A DNA stretch of 64,000 nucleotides from the NCBI GenBank assembly GCA_003116995.1, contig BDSL01000002.1, positions 310,001 to 374,000 of the forward strand, given 5' to 3'. The notes beneath the pieces were generated by a model. It was not told where the DNA came from and made no database searches. It worked only from the letters and a program-made list of their open reading frames with translations. Shown piece by piece: positions 47,201-58,600 of this stretch (position 1 is the first letter of the stretch; every line of letters begins with the position of its first letter). Origin of the DNA: Yamagishiella unicocca. Its lineage: Eukaryota > Chlorophyta > Chlorophyceae > Chlamydomonadales > Volvocaceae. Made by a program: the position numbers and the translations under genes.

Positions 47201-50119
47201 GTGGGGGGCTTTAAAGAGGCGGGATGATGCGGAGGGCGAGGGCGGCGCTGGCTATTGACGGCTGCCACCTTGACGGACCGAGCTACTCGGGCGGACAACG
47301 CCAGTGCTACGTGGGCGTTCGTTGCTGTGGTGTGCTGCAGTCAGGAGGCAGGAGGCCCCGGGGGGAGCTCGCTGCAAGTCGCTGTACGCCGCTGCATGTC
47401 GCTGCATGTTAAGGGGCGCACGGCCAATGCTACCCCACGATGCTCTTTAGTAACGCTGCAGCGCGCTGGCTAGCGGAAGCTCAATTCCAGCGCACGACTC
47501 GCATGCTTCACACCCAGGGGCGGCTGCCCTGAACACCGTTCATGCCCTGCGACGCCGCTTGGGTAACCATGTGGCCTCGACTCCATGGACGCAGTGGAGA
47601 CGACCTCTGATGCTACCAGCCAAAACAACAGTCCTGCCACCTGCCTTACGCGTGGGTGCTGCCACCGACCCGCTGCACCGCACAGAGCTGTGTGCTTACC
47701 TGCTTACCTTTGTTCGTCGCCCACGCCCCCACGCCACCATGCTGAGCCCATCCCCATGTTACCCCCCGTCTCCACGCCACTAAGCAGGTGCTACATCGAG
47801 AGGTTTGAGTATTACGTGCAAGACGTGATAGACTTCACGTCCGCGCTACAGCAACTGACCACGGAGCAGCAGCAGCAGCAGCAGGAGCAGCAGGAGCAGC
47901 AGCAGGAGCAGGACCAGCAGCAGGAGCAGCAGCAGCAGGAGCAGGAGCAGCAGCAGGAGCAGGAGCAGCAGCAGGAGCAGCAGCAGGAGCACAACAAAGG
48001 GGCGGATGCGGAGGGCCAGCCGCAACACGGCGGCGGCGGTGGCGATGTTCCAGGCGTGGTGCCCGGCTTTCCGGCCGACCCTCGGGTCGCCCCAAGGTCC
48101 GCGGCCGGGGCTTGCTGCACCAACACTCTATGACAGCCTTACTCACCTTTCCCACTCCCAGCTTCCCAACTTCCAATCCTGCCGGGTTGGGCGGCCGCAA
48201 ACTATATCGGTATCTACGACAACGCCATCGTTGCCTAGTTCGTCTTGCGTTCCGCCCACGATGCCCATCATACCCTCTCCAATGTCTGATCCCCACCTCC
48301 CCCGCCCCCTGCCTCCCGCCAGGTTCATTATGGGCCTCAGCCTGGGGGGTGGTATCGCCACGCACGTCATGCACCACACGGGCACCTCGCTGTTCGCGGG
48401 GGCGGTGCTGCTGTCCCCCATGATCTCACTGCAGGTGCGCACCAGCTGACGAACGAAAGGGGCAGGTAGAGGAAGAGGGGGCAGAGAAGCGACCCAGTGG
48501 GCAAGGGGAGGGAGAGGGGAGAGAGAAGCGACCCAGTGGGCAAGGGGAGGGAGAGGGGAAAGAGAAGCGACCCAGTGGGCAAGGGGAGGGATAGAGTGGG
48601 CAGGGGGAGGGAGAGGAGGAGAGGAGCGACCCAGTGGGCAGGGGCACACGCACTCACTAGGCCCCTCCCACGGCTCTCCCGCACCTCGCACCGTGCCGCA
48701 CCGCACCGCACCACACCGCTCCGTCCCAAATCCCAGATCCCAACCAAACCCTCACGGGTCTGTGTACACAGGGCATGGCGAGCCGCGGCCCCAACTGGCT
48801 GATGCGACTGGTGGCGGCGGCTCTCAACGTGCTGTACCCGCAGCTGCCGCTGGTGCGAGGGGAGCCTAACCGGGTGTTTCCGCTGATTCAACAGGTGCGC
48901 CAAGCAATTTACCTACTTTTTGCGTCGCGAAAGTCCCACATTTATTTATTGGGTAAGCCAACAGGTGTCCGTGTGCGATAATGTGCATGGGCACCTACCG
49001 GTACGTCGTACCTACAAGGTTCGTCGGAGGAGCCGGCAGCAGGGTGTTTGTTGTTTGGTGGATAGGTAGTCTCCGCCCCACTGCGCGAACCCCGCCCCCC
49101 TTCCCTAGCCTATACGCCCGCACGCACCCTCCGTGGACCCCCTTGCAGCTCTGGGACGCCGACCCCTCCTGCTTCAAGCAGGGCACCCGGGTGCGCAACG
49201 CTCTCGAGTACCTGCGCGCCTGCCAGCAGCTGAGCTCGGAGCTGCACCTCACGGACTTTCCGTTCCTGGTGTTCCACAGCGTCAAGGACAGGTGCGATAG
49301 AGTTAGGCGGCGGGCGGAGGAGGACGAGAGAAGACTCGGTTACACGACATAAGAAACAACGAAGGGCAGAAACGGGGGGTGGGCTCTCGCTGCTGGTGCG
49401 CCGTGGGCGTTTTCTGAGGGGCGGGGCCTTTGGCCCGCGATTCATTTGGGTATTCAACGCTCCATCCCTTTTCGTACACGGGTTGTCCTTGCACCCCTCC
49501 CCCTACGTCACCTCCTACCTCCAACACAAATGCGATGTGCCCGATGGTTCTACCTCTTGGCCTGGAACCCACTGTAACCGTTACAACAAATGCCGCCATG
49601 ACCCACCTCCCGATGACCCCACCTCTGCGGCCCCATGCCCACACATCCACCTGCTGATGACGGTATGTATGGATGCCATCTTCCCGTTCTCGTTCGTGTT
49701 AGCACTGGCGTTCTTTATGTGAGCGACTGATGCTCCTTTTCCATACACCCGCCGCTGTCCCCCTCGCACGTGCGCACGCGCTGGACCGCAGGTGGACAGA
49801 CGCGCACGGCAGCCGCGCGCTTTACGAGCGCAGCCGCAGCCCCGACAAGACCCTGGTGGCGGTTGATCACATGTTCCACGTGCTTACCAAGGAGGACGGC
49901 TGGAGGGAGGTGCTGACGGCGGCGGTGGCCTGGCTGGACGCGCACAGCTCGTGTGGGGGTGCCGCGGGAGGTGGAGGAGGAGGCGGCCATTCTGTTCGCG
50001 CGGGCGATCAAGGAAGGGGCGGAGGAGGCGGGAGGGGCGGAGGAGGCGGGAGGGGCGGAGGAGGCGGGAGGGGCGGAGGAGGCGAGCAAGCGTCGCGTGA
50101 TTTGGGATTTGATTTGTGA
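44259..50119 (+). CDS. Monoacylglycerol-lipase-like alpha/beta hydrolase (Hydrolase_4) with disordered N-terminus
   Basis: Predicted serine hydrolase acting on a lipid ester; the substrate is not known. Eight exons join in phase: 44259-46209, 46754-46845, 47109-47164, 47788-48096, 48323-48434, 48772-48894, 49149-49291 and 49792-50119, giving about 1,037 residues against about 300-350 for the family. The hydrolase begins near residue 642 with VVVLVHGHGAYLCWDF (oxyanion motif HGxG), then GYAVCGIDLQGAGRSEGRR, the nucleophile elbow FIMGLSLGGGIATHVM (Ser about 809), DFPFLVFHSVKDRWTDAHG (acidic residue 928 or 932) and KTLVAVDHMFHVLTKEDGW (His about 958). The whole triad is therefore present. Residues 1-640 are Ala/Gln/Gly-rich with VQQ repeats, and a second Gln/Glu run interrupts the domain in exon 4. 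The tail is a Gly/Arg repeat. The exon 4 donor is chosen by phase only. A short ordered N-terminal island (LLVMHSVKVDDADLQAVLGP) is of unknown function. Confidence 0.85.
45502..45560 (+). repeat. CAG/CAC trinucleotide run, coding
   Basis: In-frame CAGCAGCAGCAGCAGCAGCA with CAC interruptions encodes a Gln/His tract in exon 1 of the lipase-like gene. Confidence 0.9.
45990..46089 (+). repeat. CAGCAGGTG repeat, coding
   Basis: About ten units of a 9-bp repeat in exon 1 encode QQV/QQA triplets about 30 residues before the hydrolase domain. On the opposite strand it gives spurious Cys/Thr frames. Confidence 0.9.
47863..47992 (+). repeat. CAG/GAG repeat, coding, inside the hydrolase domain
   Basis: About 43 codons of nearly pure CAG and GAG give a Gln/Glu tract within exon 4, between the strand-forming GYAVCGIDLQ part and the GLSLGGG elbow. 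Slippage here would change domain length without changing the frame. Confidence 0.9.
48475..48645. repeat. ~42-bp tandem repeat in lipase intron 5
   Basis: Four units carrying GAAGCGACCCAGTGGGCAAG, or GGAGCGACCCAGTGGGCAG in the last, with AG-rich linkers in the intron 48435-48771. Confidence 0.9.
49335..49375 (+). repeat. Family C copy, donor side (lipase intron 7)
   Basis: CGGTTACACGACATAAGAAA and CGAAGGGCAGAAAC in gene sense, about 40 bp after the donor at 49292. The same intron has a short family A end at 49470-49500. Confidence 0.75.
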
Positions 50120-50154
50120 TGTGGGTCGTAGCTAGCAACTGGCTCACGAACACC

Positions 50155-50290
50155 CAGCGGGATTGCATGGCGGCGGCAGCGGAGTGGGGGAAAGGGACGG
50201 GTAGGGCCTGTGATGGCGGCAGCTGGGGGGGGAAGGGACGGGTAGGGCCTGTGATGGCGGCAGCTGGGGGGGAGAGGGACAGGGGGGTAA
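50155..50290. repeat. ~58-bp tandem repeat downstream of the lipase gene
   Basis: Two to three units containing GGGACGGGTAGGGCCTGTGA and TGGCGGCAGCTGGGGGGG follow the stop codon, probably in the 3' UTR. Confidence 0.8.
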
Positions 50291-50809
50291 GGTAGGACCT
50301 CTGTGCGCAACTGGCTGGGGTCTTCTGGGGGCTGTGCAGCGCTTTCGCTTCTCTCTCCTGCCTTGCCTGATGTACTAGTAACGACGACGAGTGCGCTGGG
50401 CATAGCCCTACCTGGCGTTTCATACGGAGCTGTGTCGCCCGGGTGGCTTTGCCAATGCGCCGCATCCCCAATGGTAGGCTTGCGTGTTTCGGTTGTGACG
50501 TGACCGGGTGGCTGCGGGGTTGGTCACAATGGGTTTCGTTTCTTGAGATCATCGCCTGTTACGTGCCACCCACCGCTTTTCCCCCGAATCTTAATCTCGC
50601 ACTGCCTTTCGGAGAGCCTCCGCTGGGCGCTTCCACGCTTTGTCCGTCTCCGGCCTAAATGGTTTTCATTCGGACCCCACGGACAACTGTCAATTGAACC
50701 GTACCATACGGAGTGATCGATCATTCACCGACACAAATAACCTGGTCATTGTCACGGGACTAACACGCTAAAACAAGTAGCCGGTTTTGGAACGAAACTC
50801 TCGCTTGGT

Positions 50810-51240
50810 GATCTGCGTCGTGGTCTGGCCCATCGGGCCCTCCTGGCTGCGCTTCTGCGGTTTAAGGCGTTCTGCCTCCAGTCCAAGTATCACATTGCCC
50901 TTAATCACTGTGGTTAAGCAAAATGCGACACCCGCGCTGCCGGGTCTACGGGCGCGCTTCCGCGCTTGGAGCCGCTCTGCCTCCCTTGTAACTGTCACAT
51001 TGCGCTTAACCACTGTGGTTAAGCAGAATGCTACAGTTACAAGGGAGGTGGAACGCCTTAAAGCGCGGAAGCGCAGCTGGTCTACGCTGCCCTCCTGGCT
51101 GCGCTTCCGCGCTTGGAGCCGCTCTGCCTCCCTTGTAACTGTCACATTGCGCTTAACCACAAGCGGTTAAGCAGAACGCGACAGTTACAAGGGAGCCGGA
51201 ACGGCTACAAGCGCGGAAGCCCAGCCAGGAGGGCCCGATG
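50810..51240. mobile_element. Palindromic repeat cluster, possible nested MITE-like elements
   Basis: Three related units occur, each centred on CTTAACCACTGTGGTTAAGC or a variant (centres near 50910, 51013 and 51165) and flanked by matching arms: CTCCCTTGTAACTGTCACAT on one side and ACAGTTACAAGGGAGGTGG on the other. Outer arms include CTGGCTGCGCTTCCGCGC and its complement. Units can fold into long hairpins. Two copies of TTGGAGCCGCTCTGCCTCCC in one orientation show that units were duplicated. There is no transposase. Family unknown; the structure suggests non-autonomous inverted-repeat elements inserted next to or into one another. Confidence 0.65.
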
Positions 51241-51414
51241 GGCAAGACCATGACACAGGTCGCCGGGCGAGGAAACACGCCCTCACTTGCCGGAAGGGGA
51301 CAAATCCGAAAGCGACCAGCAGCCAGGAAAGCCAGCAGCAGGGAGTGAGACAGAGCGGGCACCCTCAAAACGACAAGGGCCATGGACAGGCCCTCCACCC
51401 AAGAGGGGTGGGAT

Positions 51415-51490
51415 TTGGAGGAAGACCCGTGGATGCGAGAAAAACCGTTTAGGATAGACGTTTTGAGTTGCATCCTGGAAAGCTTGGGTG
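51415..51490 (+). mobile_element. Family A element copy outside any gene model
   Basis: GAGGAAGACCCGTGGATGCG, AACCGTTTAGGATAGACGTT and GAGTTGCATCCTGGAAAGCT in the order seen in intron copies. It lies in the intergenic repeat island between the palindromic cluster and a retrotransposon remnant. No flanking exon was recognised. Confidence 0.75.
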
Positions 51491-51755
51491 AGGAAAAGAC
51501 GGAGGTCGTATGCCGACCTTGCGGCGGCTAAGCGAAATCGGCGGCGGGAGGGGTTGGGAGGGCCGCCGGGCCCAGCCCCCACACCCACGTCATCCGACGG
51601 GCAGTCCTTCGTCACCCGGGCGTCCGGGGGAAGGTCACCGCCCGCGACGAAGAAGGGGTGGTCGGCCAGGACGTTCCCACCCCTCCTCGGGGGGCCTGGG
51701 GGGGGGCCAAGCCTAGCTCTGCGAACGCACTGAGGGGGGGATCAGAAGTTGGCCG

Positions 51756-52013
51756 TCACTGCCGTACACACCCGCACCAGCGGCGTGCGGCCCCCCGGGC
51801 TCCAGATCGCCCCCGAAGCAGGAGGCGGAGCCCCAGCCCCAGGGCCGTGATGGCTGCCAGGCATTCCACGTCCCAGACCAGCGGGGGCCGCCCCAGCCAC
51901 AACTGCCGCGGCAATGGGACAACCGCACCCCCCATCGCCTCCACGAGCTCGTCCCGCACCGCGCGGGCCATCACTCGCTCCCAGAAGTGGTGGCGACGGC
52001 GGTACCTGGCCAT
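51756..52013 (-). pseudogene. Non-LTR (L1-like) retrotransposon remnant, C-terminal part of the ORF2 protein
   Basis: An 86-codon open frame reads HHFWERVMARAVRDELVEAM, then LPRQLWLGRPPLVWDVECLA and AITALGLGLRLLLRGRS. In my recollection of green-algal L1-type elements, the segment after reverse transcriptase contains such an HHFWEC...AV...L block followed by WL..PP...VW.VVCLAA...G. The cysteine expected after HHFWE is absent and no reverse transcriptase core is seen nearby, so this is a short decayed 3' piece. The assignment rests on memory of the family, not on a search. Confidence 0.5.
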
Positions 52014-52079
52014 GGACAGGGGGCCGCAGGTTCTGGGTAACTTGCGGGCCCTTCATCTTAGCGGGGTTGTTGTTTAGCT

Positions 52080-52657
52080 GTTCGTCCATGTGGCTGGTTC
52101 ACGAGGACCCCCAAGGAACCCTTGCAGGCCTGTGTGAGCGCGTGGCGGGCACTTCGTGAGCAATGTTGGAGTCGTCTGAAGAGAGTGCATGGGGATGGGA
52201 ATGTGAAGATCTCGCAGCGAACTAGGCTGCTGCTGTTCGCCAGATCGGATCGTGCGAGGTCCGTCACGGTCGCAGCTGCCGGGGATGCACCACGAGCACG
52301 TCAAGGGGCAGAATGGAGGCACGAAGATTTCGAGCTGTAGCTAGATGCATCTTCCTCCTTTACAGCCTTCTCCCCATCACTAGAACGCTACCTAATCGGT
52401 CGGGCCCCCCCTGCAGCACCGTAGAACAAAAGTCCTCTGGTTCTGCAGCCCCTGCAGCACCATTCCGAAGGAAACGCTTCCATGTTCACCATCCCGACCA
52501 CTCCTGTCTACCAACTCCAAACACCAGCCAACCGACACCGTTGTTGTACTTGTTACAGTGGGCTCTAGACCTTAAAAGGTAGAGCCATCGGGCGCATCGA
52601 CGCCGTGTCTCCGATCCAGGCACACGGTCCGCGGCAAACCCTCTCCACCAAATTGCC
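52080..52657. other. Region 3' of APC1
   Basis: Likely 3' UTR and trailer of the minus-strand APC1 gene. TTACA at 52553-52557 (TGTAA on the gene strand, about 100 bp past the stop) is a good poly(A) candidate. Nothing else was recognised. Confidence 0.5.
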
Positions 52658-55600
52658 TCACATCGGTACAGCCGCCGCCAGCAGCAGCAGCGCCTCGTGC
52701 GGCAAGCTAGGCAGGACGAGCGACAGCAGCGGCAGCAGCGCCCAAGACGGCGCCACGCCACCGCTCCCTGCGCTGACGCCATCAGCCCTCTCCGCATCGC
52801 CACCCTCGGTTTCGCCGCTGCCGCGCCCAGCCGCGGCGGCCACAGTCGCCACCAGCTCCCGCAGCTGCTGCCAGGCGGGCAGCGCCCGCAGCTGCGTTAT
52901 CGCTGCGGTCATCGCCGCAAGGGGAGGAAGGTGGTGCAGCGCCAAGCAGCCGGCGAGCTCGGACTGCAGCTCCGACTCGGAGGCGAGCCGAGAGACGCCT
53001 GCGGGCGCGAAGTGAGTGGGCGGTTGGGCGGTTGGGAAGTTCGTTGGGGCATGGTTCTTGGGAGCCTGTTGCGCTCGTGAGGATGGGGGAGGGAGCATGA
53101 GGATGAGGGAGGGAGGAACGAAAAGGTGTTGGGCGGTAACCAGCTCACCTGGCACGGCGGATTCGAAGTCGGCGATCGTCAGCATGCGGCCCCGCCGCAG
53201 GTATACCTCCAGCGCGCTGCCCGCCGCCGGCCGTACGGCCCTGTCGGGACCCACCAACGCCGGCGCCGCGCCAGCGCCCGGCAACGGCATCAGCCCCAGC
53301 GGCCGCCAGCGGCGGTGCTGCAGCGAGCACCAGAGGCTGTCCAGGAAAGCCGGCTGCAGCAGCGGCCGCCACAACGCCTGCTCGTCCGGGTCGTTGAAGA
53401 CCTCGCCGCCCGCCGTCGCCGCCGCCGCCGCGGCCGCCGCCAGCGGCCCGCCGTAATACGCGCGGGCCAGCTGCAGCCCCCGCAACGCGGCTGTCAGCGG
53501 CACTTGGGGCCCCGTCAGCAGACTGCCCGGGTACGCTGGGCCGACAAAGCCCACCACGACCGACTCCCAGGGCCCCTGCGCGGCTGCGACGAGTGCGCCG
53601 CTGGCGGGGCCTGATGCCGCGCGCGCTATGGCGGCATGGCCGGCGCTGCCGCCGTCGCGGCGGCTGGCGGGGCCCTGACCCGCGGCGGGCCCTACGTCCC
53701 CCGCCGCGCGATGTGCGAGGCAGTGCAGGTGCAGGTACATGGGCAGCGCCGCTGTCTTCTCGCCGGTGATGCACTCGTAGAGCGCGCTGTAGCAGAACGA
53801 CAGCAGGTCGGCCCCGTGTCGGCGCCGTCGCTGCCGCCGCTGCTGCAACAGCAGGGGCTCCGGTGCCGCGTTTGTGCTGCCACTGCTGGTGCTACCGCTG
53901 GCGCTGCCTCGCCGGCCCCTCGCCGGAGGCGCCAGCAGCATCAAGCCGCGCCGGAAGCCGCCGCTGCCACTGCCGCCACAGCCGCCGCTGTCGCCATTGC
54001 CGCCGGCCGTCCCCTCCTGCCCTGCGGCCGCCGCCGCCGCCTCGACCAAGATCCACAGGTCCCGCATGGCCTTGATGTGCTGCGCGAACGCCATGATGGA
54101 GGGGTCCACGGAGAAGGTCGCGCACAGGCGGACCAGGTCGAAGCCGCCGCCGCCCTCACCGCCGCCCTCACCGCCGCCGCCATCTTCACAGGACGCGTTC
54201 CCTCCAACCAGCCCCTCCTGCGCCTCCTGCTGCGCACCGACCCCTCCTGCTTGCCCCCGCCCGGCATCCATATCTGCTCCGCCATCGCCCTCCGCGCCCC
54301 GCCCTACAAAGGCCCCTGCCGCGCCTCCCGCATCACTAGGCCCTAGCGGAGCCGCCCGAGCGTCCTCATCGTCCGCCTGCCCACCGCCGCCAATGCCGCC
54401 GCCGTCGGCCAGCCAGTCAAGCTGGCGGCGCGCTCTGACGCCGCCGCTGGGCGACGCCGCCGCCGTGGCGGCTGTGGGAGCGCCGGTCGTGACACCATGC
54501 GGCGCCGCTGCGCCGGCGGGGTCCCGCAGCGCCGGGTCCAGCGGCACCCGCAGCAGCCCCTGGTTGTGGAAGGCGCGGGATAGCAGCGAGCGGATGCCGG
54601 AGGGGTCCTGGCTGTAGCTCAGCGACCCGGCGCGCTTCTTCACAAACAGCAGCAGCTGCCGGTACACGGTCTCCAGGGCGCTGCTACTGCCGCCGCCGCC
54701 GCCGGCGGCGGCGGCCAAGGCCGCTGCGGCGCCGACTCCTGCTGCTGGCACGAGCACACCTTGCACGGCGCCGCCAGCTGGTGGCGGCGCCGTCGCCGCC
54801 GCCGCACCGACCGCGCCGCCAGGCGCGGGAGTTGCCCACAGCCACGGCCGCTGAGCGCCCCATGCGGCCCCGCCGGGCAGCGGCGTCGCGAAGGGGAACT
54901 GTCCGTACGGCGTCTGCGGCGGCGCCAACGGGCCGGCCTCCGCCGTTGCCGCCGCCACCCCGCCGCCGCTGCCGGGTGCCGCCAGGATGCCCGCGCCCGT
55001 GCCGTCGGCGCCTGCAGCCCCCCTGGAGCTCCAGTCCAGCTGCTGCGGCCAGTAGCGAGGACCCCGCACCGCCAGGCGCACCGTCTGATGCGGCTCGGGA
55101 AGCAGGGACGGCGCCACACGCTCGTACGTCAGAAGCTGCTGCTCCAGGGATGGCTGCTGCTGGTAATGGTGAGGGGCCGCCGCCGGCGGCCCCGACGTAC
55201 GAGCACCCGGTATTTCCATCGGTGCATCAAATGTTGCCGCGCCGCCGGTGGCGCAAGCGAAGCCGCCGCCCCCCGCCGGCGCGGCGCCGCCGGGAGTCGT
55301 CGCCGCCGCTGCGGTGTTGGTGGCGGCGCCGTCGGGCGTCTTGGCCGCCGCGCTGGCGGTGACGGTGTTGGTGGCCAGCGGAGCCCCCAAGGTGGCCGAG
55401 GGGGCCCGCATGAGGGGCACCGGCCCAGGCGAGTCCCCCTCCAGATGCAACGCCTCCAGCATGGGAGGCGAGCCGGAGGCGCCGCTGGCGGTGACGGCAG
55501 CAGCGACGGCGGCGGCGGGACCGATGCCGGGGCGCAGCTGGCCGTCAGGGGTCCAGGGAAGGTTAGCCTTGGTGGAGGTCTGCAGCCGGGAACAGCACAG

Positions 55601-58600
55601 CGGAGGTGTCAGGTCCGGGGGCTTGCAGGGGGGCCGGCAGGCGGGTGTGGAGCGCCCCTCAAGCCCGGCTTCTTGCCTGTAGCAGGTGCGGCACCCATCT
55701 GGAGCAGGAATGGCGCCCACCGCGTGGCGATGCGCACGATGCCGCGGTGAGTGCCTCTGCCTACATGCCGCCAGCCACACCCACATTCAACGCAAAGACA
55801 CACACGCATAGACACACACGCCAAGACACTCCAGACAGCACCTGCACCCCCACACCCTGCCGAAGCCAAAAAGGTTTGGGACGCCACCTACTGGAAGCTC
55901 CCTACTGGAAGCCACCCGCATGCCACATGTAAACCCGGATTTCACTCCTCCCATTACTCATCTTATCTGCCGCCCCCGCCCCCACCCCAACACCTGCCAC
56001 CCCAACACGCGCCACAGCCGCACCCTGAGCACTGCGTCCTCAGCCATGATGTCCACGCCCCCGTTTGCCGCCTCGCCCGCAGCTGTCCCGCCGGCGTGCT
56101 TGGCCCCCTGCTGCTGCTGCGCCTGCTGGGCCTGCTGCGGCCGCACCACCTTGGGCGGCTGCATGGTCAGCTGCAGCGGCACGTAGACCAGCTGCTGGGA
56201 GTCGATGTCGACGGCCTCGAGGCAGCGCCGCCGGGCTGCGAGCACGTAGAGGTGTCGGAACACCTGGCAGGGCGGGGGGAAGGGGGGTTGTGCTTGTTGT
56301 CTTGTGCTTGTTGTGTTGTGCTTGTTGTGTTGTGCTTGTTGTGTTGCGCTATGTTGTGTTGTGCTTGTTGTGTTGCGCTATGTTGTGTTGTGCTATGCTG
56401 TGTTGCGCTATGCTGTGTTGCGCTATGCTGTGTTGCGCTATGCTGTGTGAACGCGGCGTTGGTGGGCATGAGTTAGTCACTACAGCGTGCGGCGCCATCA
56501 TACGCATCGACGAGTGGTATGGGTTGAAAGAATCGCCGCTTAGGTTCAAAACGCTAAACGCAGAAGCGAATCGTGGACGTGCCTTAAGAGTGGACACTCA
56601 ACTATGGGTATTGCTCAGTGGAACAGAGCGAGCATGAGGGCACACGATGGCAGCCGCGAGGAATGGCGCGAAGCCGCAACCGTCAGCCGAGACCATACGA
56701 ACCATCGTGCGCCACGTGCATGGCCGTGCCGTACCTGGAGGTGGCAGCGGTTGTCAGTTGGCGTGTGCGGCAGCGTGGGGAACAGCGACACCAGCAGCGC
56801 CGCCACAGCCGAGTTGGTGGTGGAGAAGGTGTGCGTGCCTGTGCAGTCGGGGGTGCGGGAGCGGTCGGGAAGGGTGGTGGCGTGGTTATGGGATGGGTGC
56901 AGGGGACACAGCGGTCGCAAGGACAGACCCAGCAGCGGAGAGCGGGGTCGGCTGCAGCCCATACCCCTCCCCCGGGCCGTTCCCTCCCCCTTTCCTCTCT
57001 GCCCTCCCCCAGTCCTCTCCTGCCCTCCCCTCTGCGGCCTCCTCCCCACCTGCCCCCAGCCCTCTCCGCCCCACCTGCCCCCAGGAACAGGAAGCCCAGC
57101 GCCAGGCTGACTGCGCAGTGTGCGCCGTATCCCACCCCCAGGCTGTGCAGCACGTGATGGTGGGTGGGGTGGCGCCGGTTGCTCAGCGCCTGGAGCAGGT
57201 GGAAGGTGGGCAGGTGGCCTGGGGGGAGGGAGCGGGGGCAGGGGTTGCAGCAGCGGACGCAGGTGGGATTGGGACCGAGCCGGGGCGGAGGACCGCTCCA
57301 CAACACATCCGGAGGAGGGGATCAGCATGATAGAGCGGATGGATGCGGTCCCCGAGGGCTGGCAGCACCAGTCGGCACCAGGCCATCCGCTCTACTCCCA
57401 CGCCCCGCTGTCTCCACACCTCAGCCCCCCCCAGCAGCTCTCCCCCCCCGCCCCTTCTGGCATCCACGGGTCTTCCTCGAAACCCCTCCGCCTACCTGTT
57501 CCCGCCATCACTACGCTCAGCGCCAGCACCACCACGCTCAGCGCCGCCTCCACCGGGGCCCGGTCCAGCCGCCCCACCGCCGCCGCACCGCCGCCGGACA
57601 CCTGACCCGCGCCCGTCACCACCGCCGCCCCCCCGCTGGCGGTGGACGAGGCCGCCACCTCGGCCAGCCGCCGCTTGGCCGCCAGCAGCGAGAGGGCAAC
57701 ACCGCGGAGCGTCTCGTAGGCGCGCGCGTTGGCACTGCCTGAGGAGGGGAGGGTTCGAGGGAAACCCGTGGATGAGGAGGGGAGGGAGGGAGGCGGAGGG
57801 AGGCGGAGAAAGGGGGTTGTGTGAACCGGAGGGGGGAGGCAGAGCTCCAGGTCGGAATTTGGGAAGGGCGGGGTCAGTAAGTCACCGTCGCAACGGCTCC
57901 AGCCCTGTACGTCCCCCCCCGCCCCTAACACCGCTACCGGTACCTTGTTGCTCTATCCACTGCTCTTTCCCTCCCTCGCCCCCACCCACCGTGCAACCGC
58001 ATGCGTACCGGCGTCGTGTAACCGGGTCGGGTCCCCCCCACCCCACGCTTCCTGTCGTCTCGCCGTAGCCGCTTTAGCTTAGCCGCTAAAGGTCATACTA
58101 CGACCTTCGGCTTTAGTATCCCCAACCCCAGTTCGCCAGCATGCATCTCAAAACGTCTGTCCTGAACGGTTTTTTCGGGCATCCACGGGTCTTCCTCGAA
58201 CCCCACCCCTCACCCGCATACTTGAGGCCGATGGCCAGGCAGAGCCCCGACAGCGCCGCCACGTGCGCCAGCGCTACGGCGTGTATGTCGCTGCTGCGGC
58301 TGCCGTACAGGGCGCCGCGGCCGCCTCCCAGCCCCGCTCCCGCCTGGTGCAGCTGCTGGTGGCTCACGTGCACCGCTCGGTCGACCAGCCGCTCCAGGGG
58401 GCCCTGGGGGCGGGCGGGGGGGGGGAGGAGGAGGTGGAGGCCGCGGCAAGGGGAGGGGGAGGGGGGGACTTCAGGCTCGGGATGGAGGGCGAAGAGCGGA
58501 CACCAACATAAACAGCGGCAGCACCATCAGCAGCGACGGCCGCGGCCTGGGCCCCTCCTCCTCCCGGAGGAGAAGGAGGAGGAGGGGAGGCGGAGGCGGA

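Noticed and set aside
47812..48126. Cys/Ser-rich and poly-Leu frames on minus
   Set aside because: Antisense of the CAG/GAG tract of the hydrolase gene.
53636..54346. Plus-strand frames opposite the APC1 C-terminal exon
   Set aside because: Mirror images of Ala/Gly-rich codons; no domain, while the minus strand has conserved APC1 landmarks.
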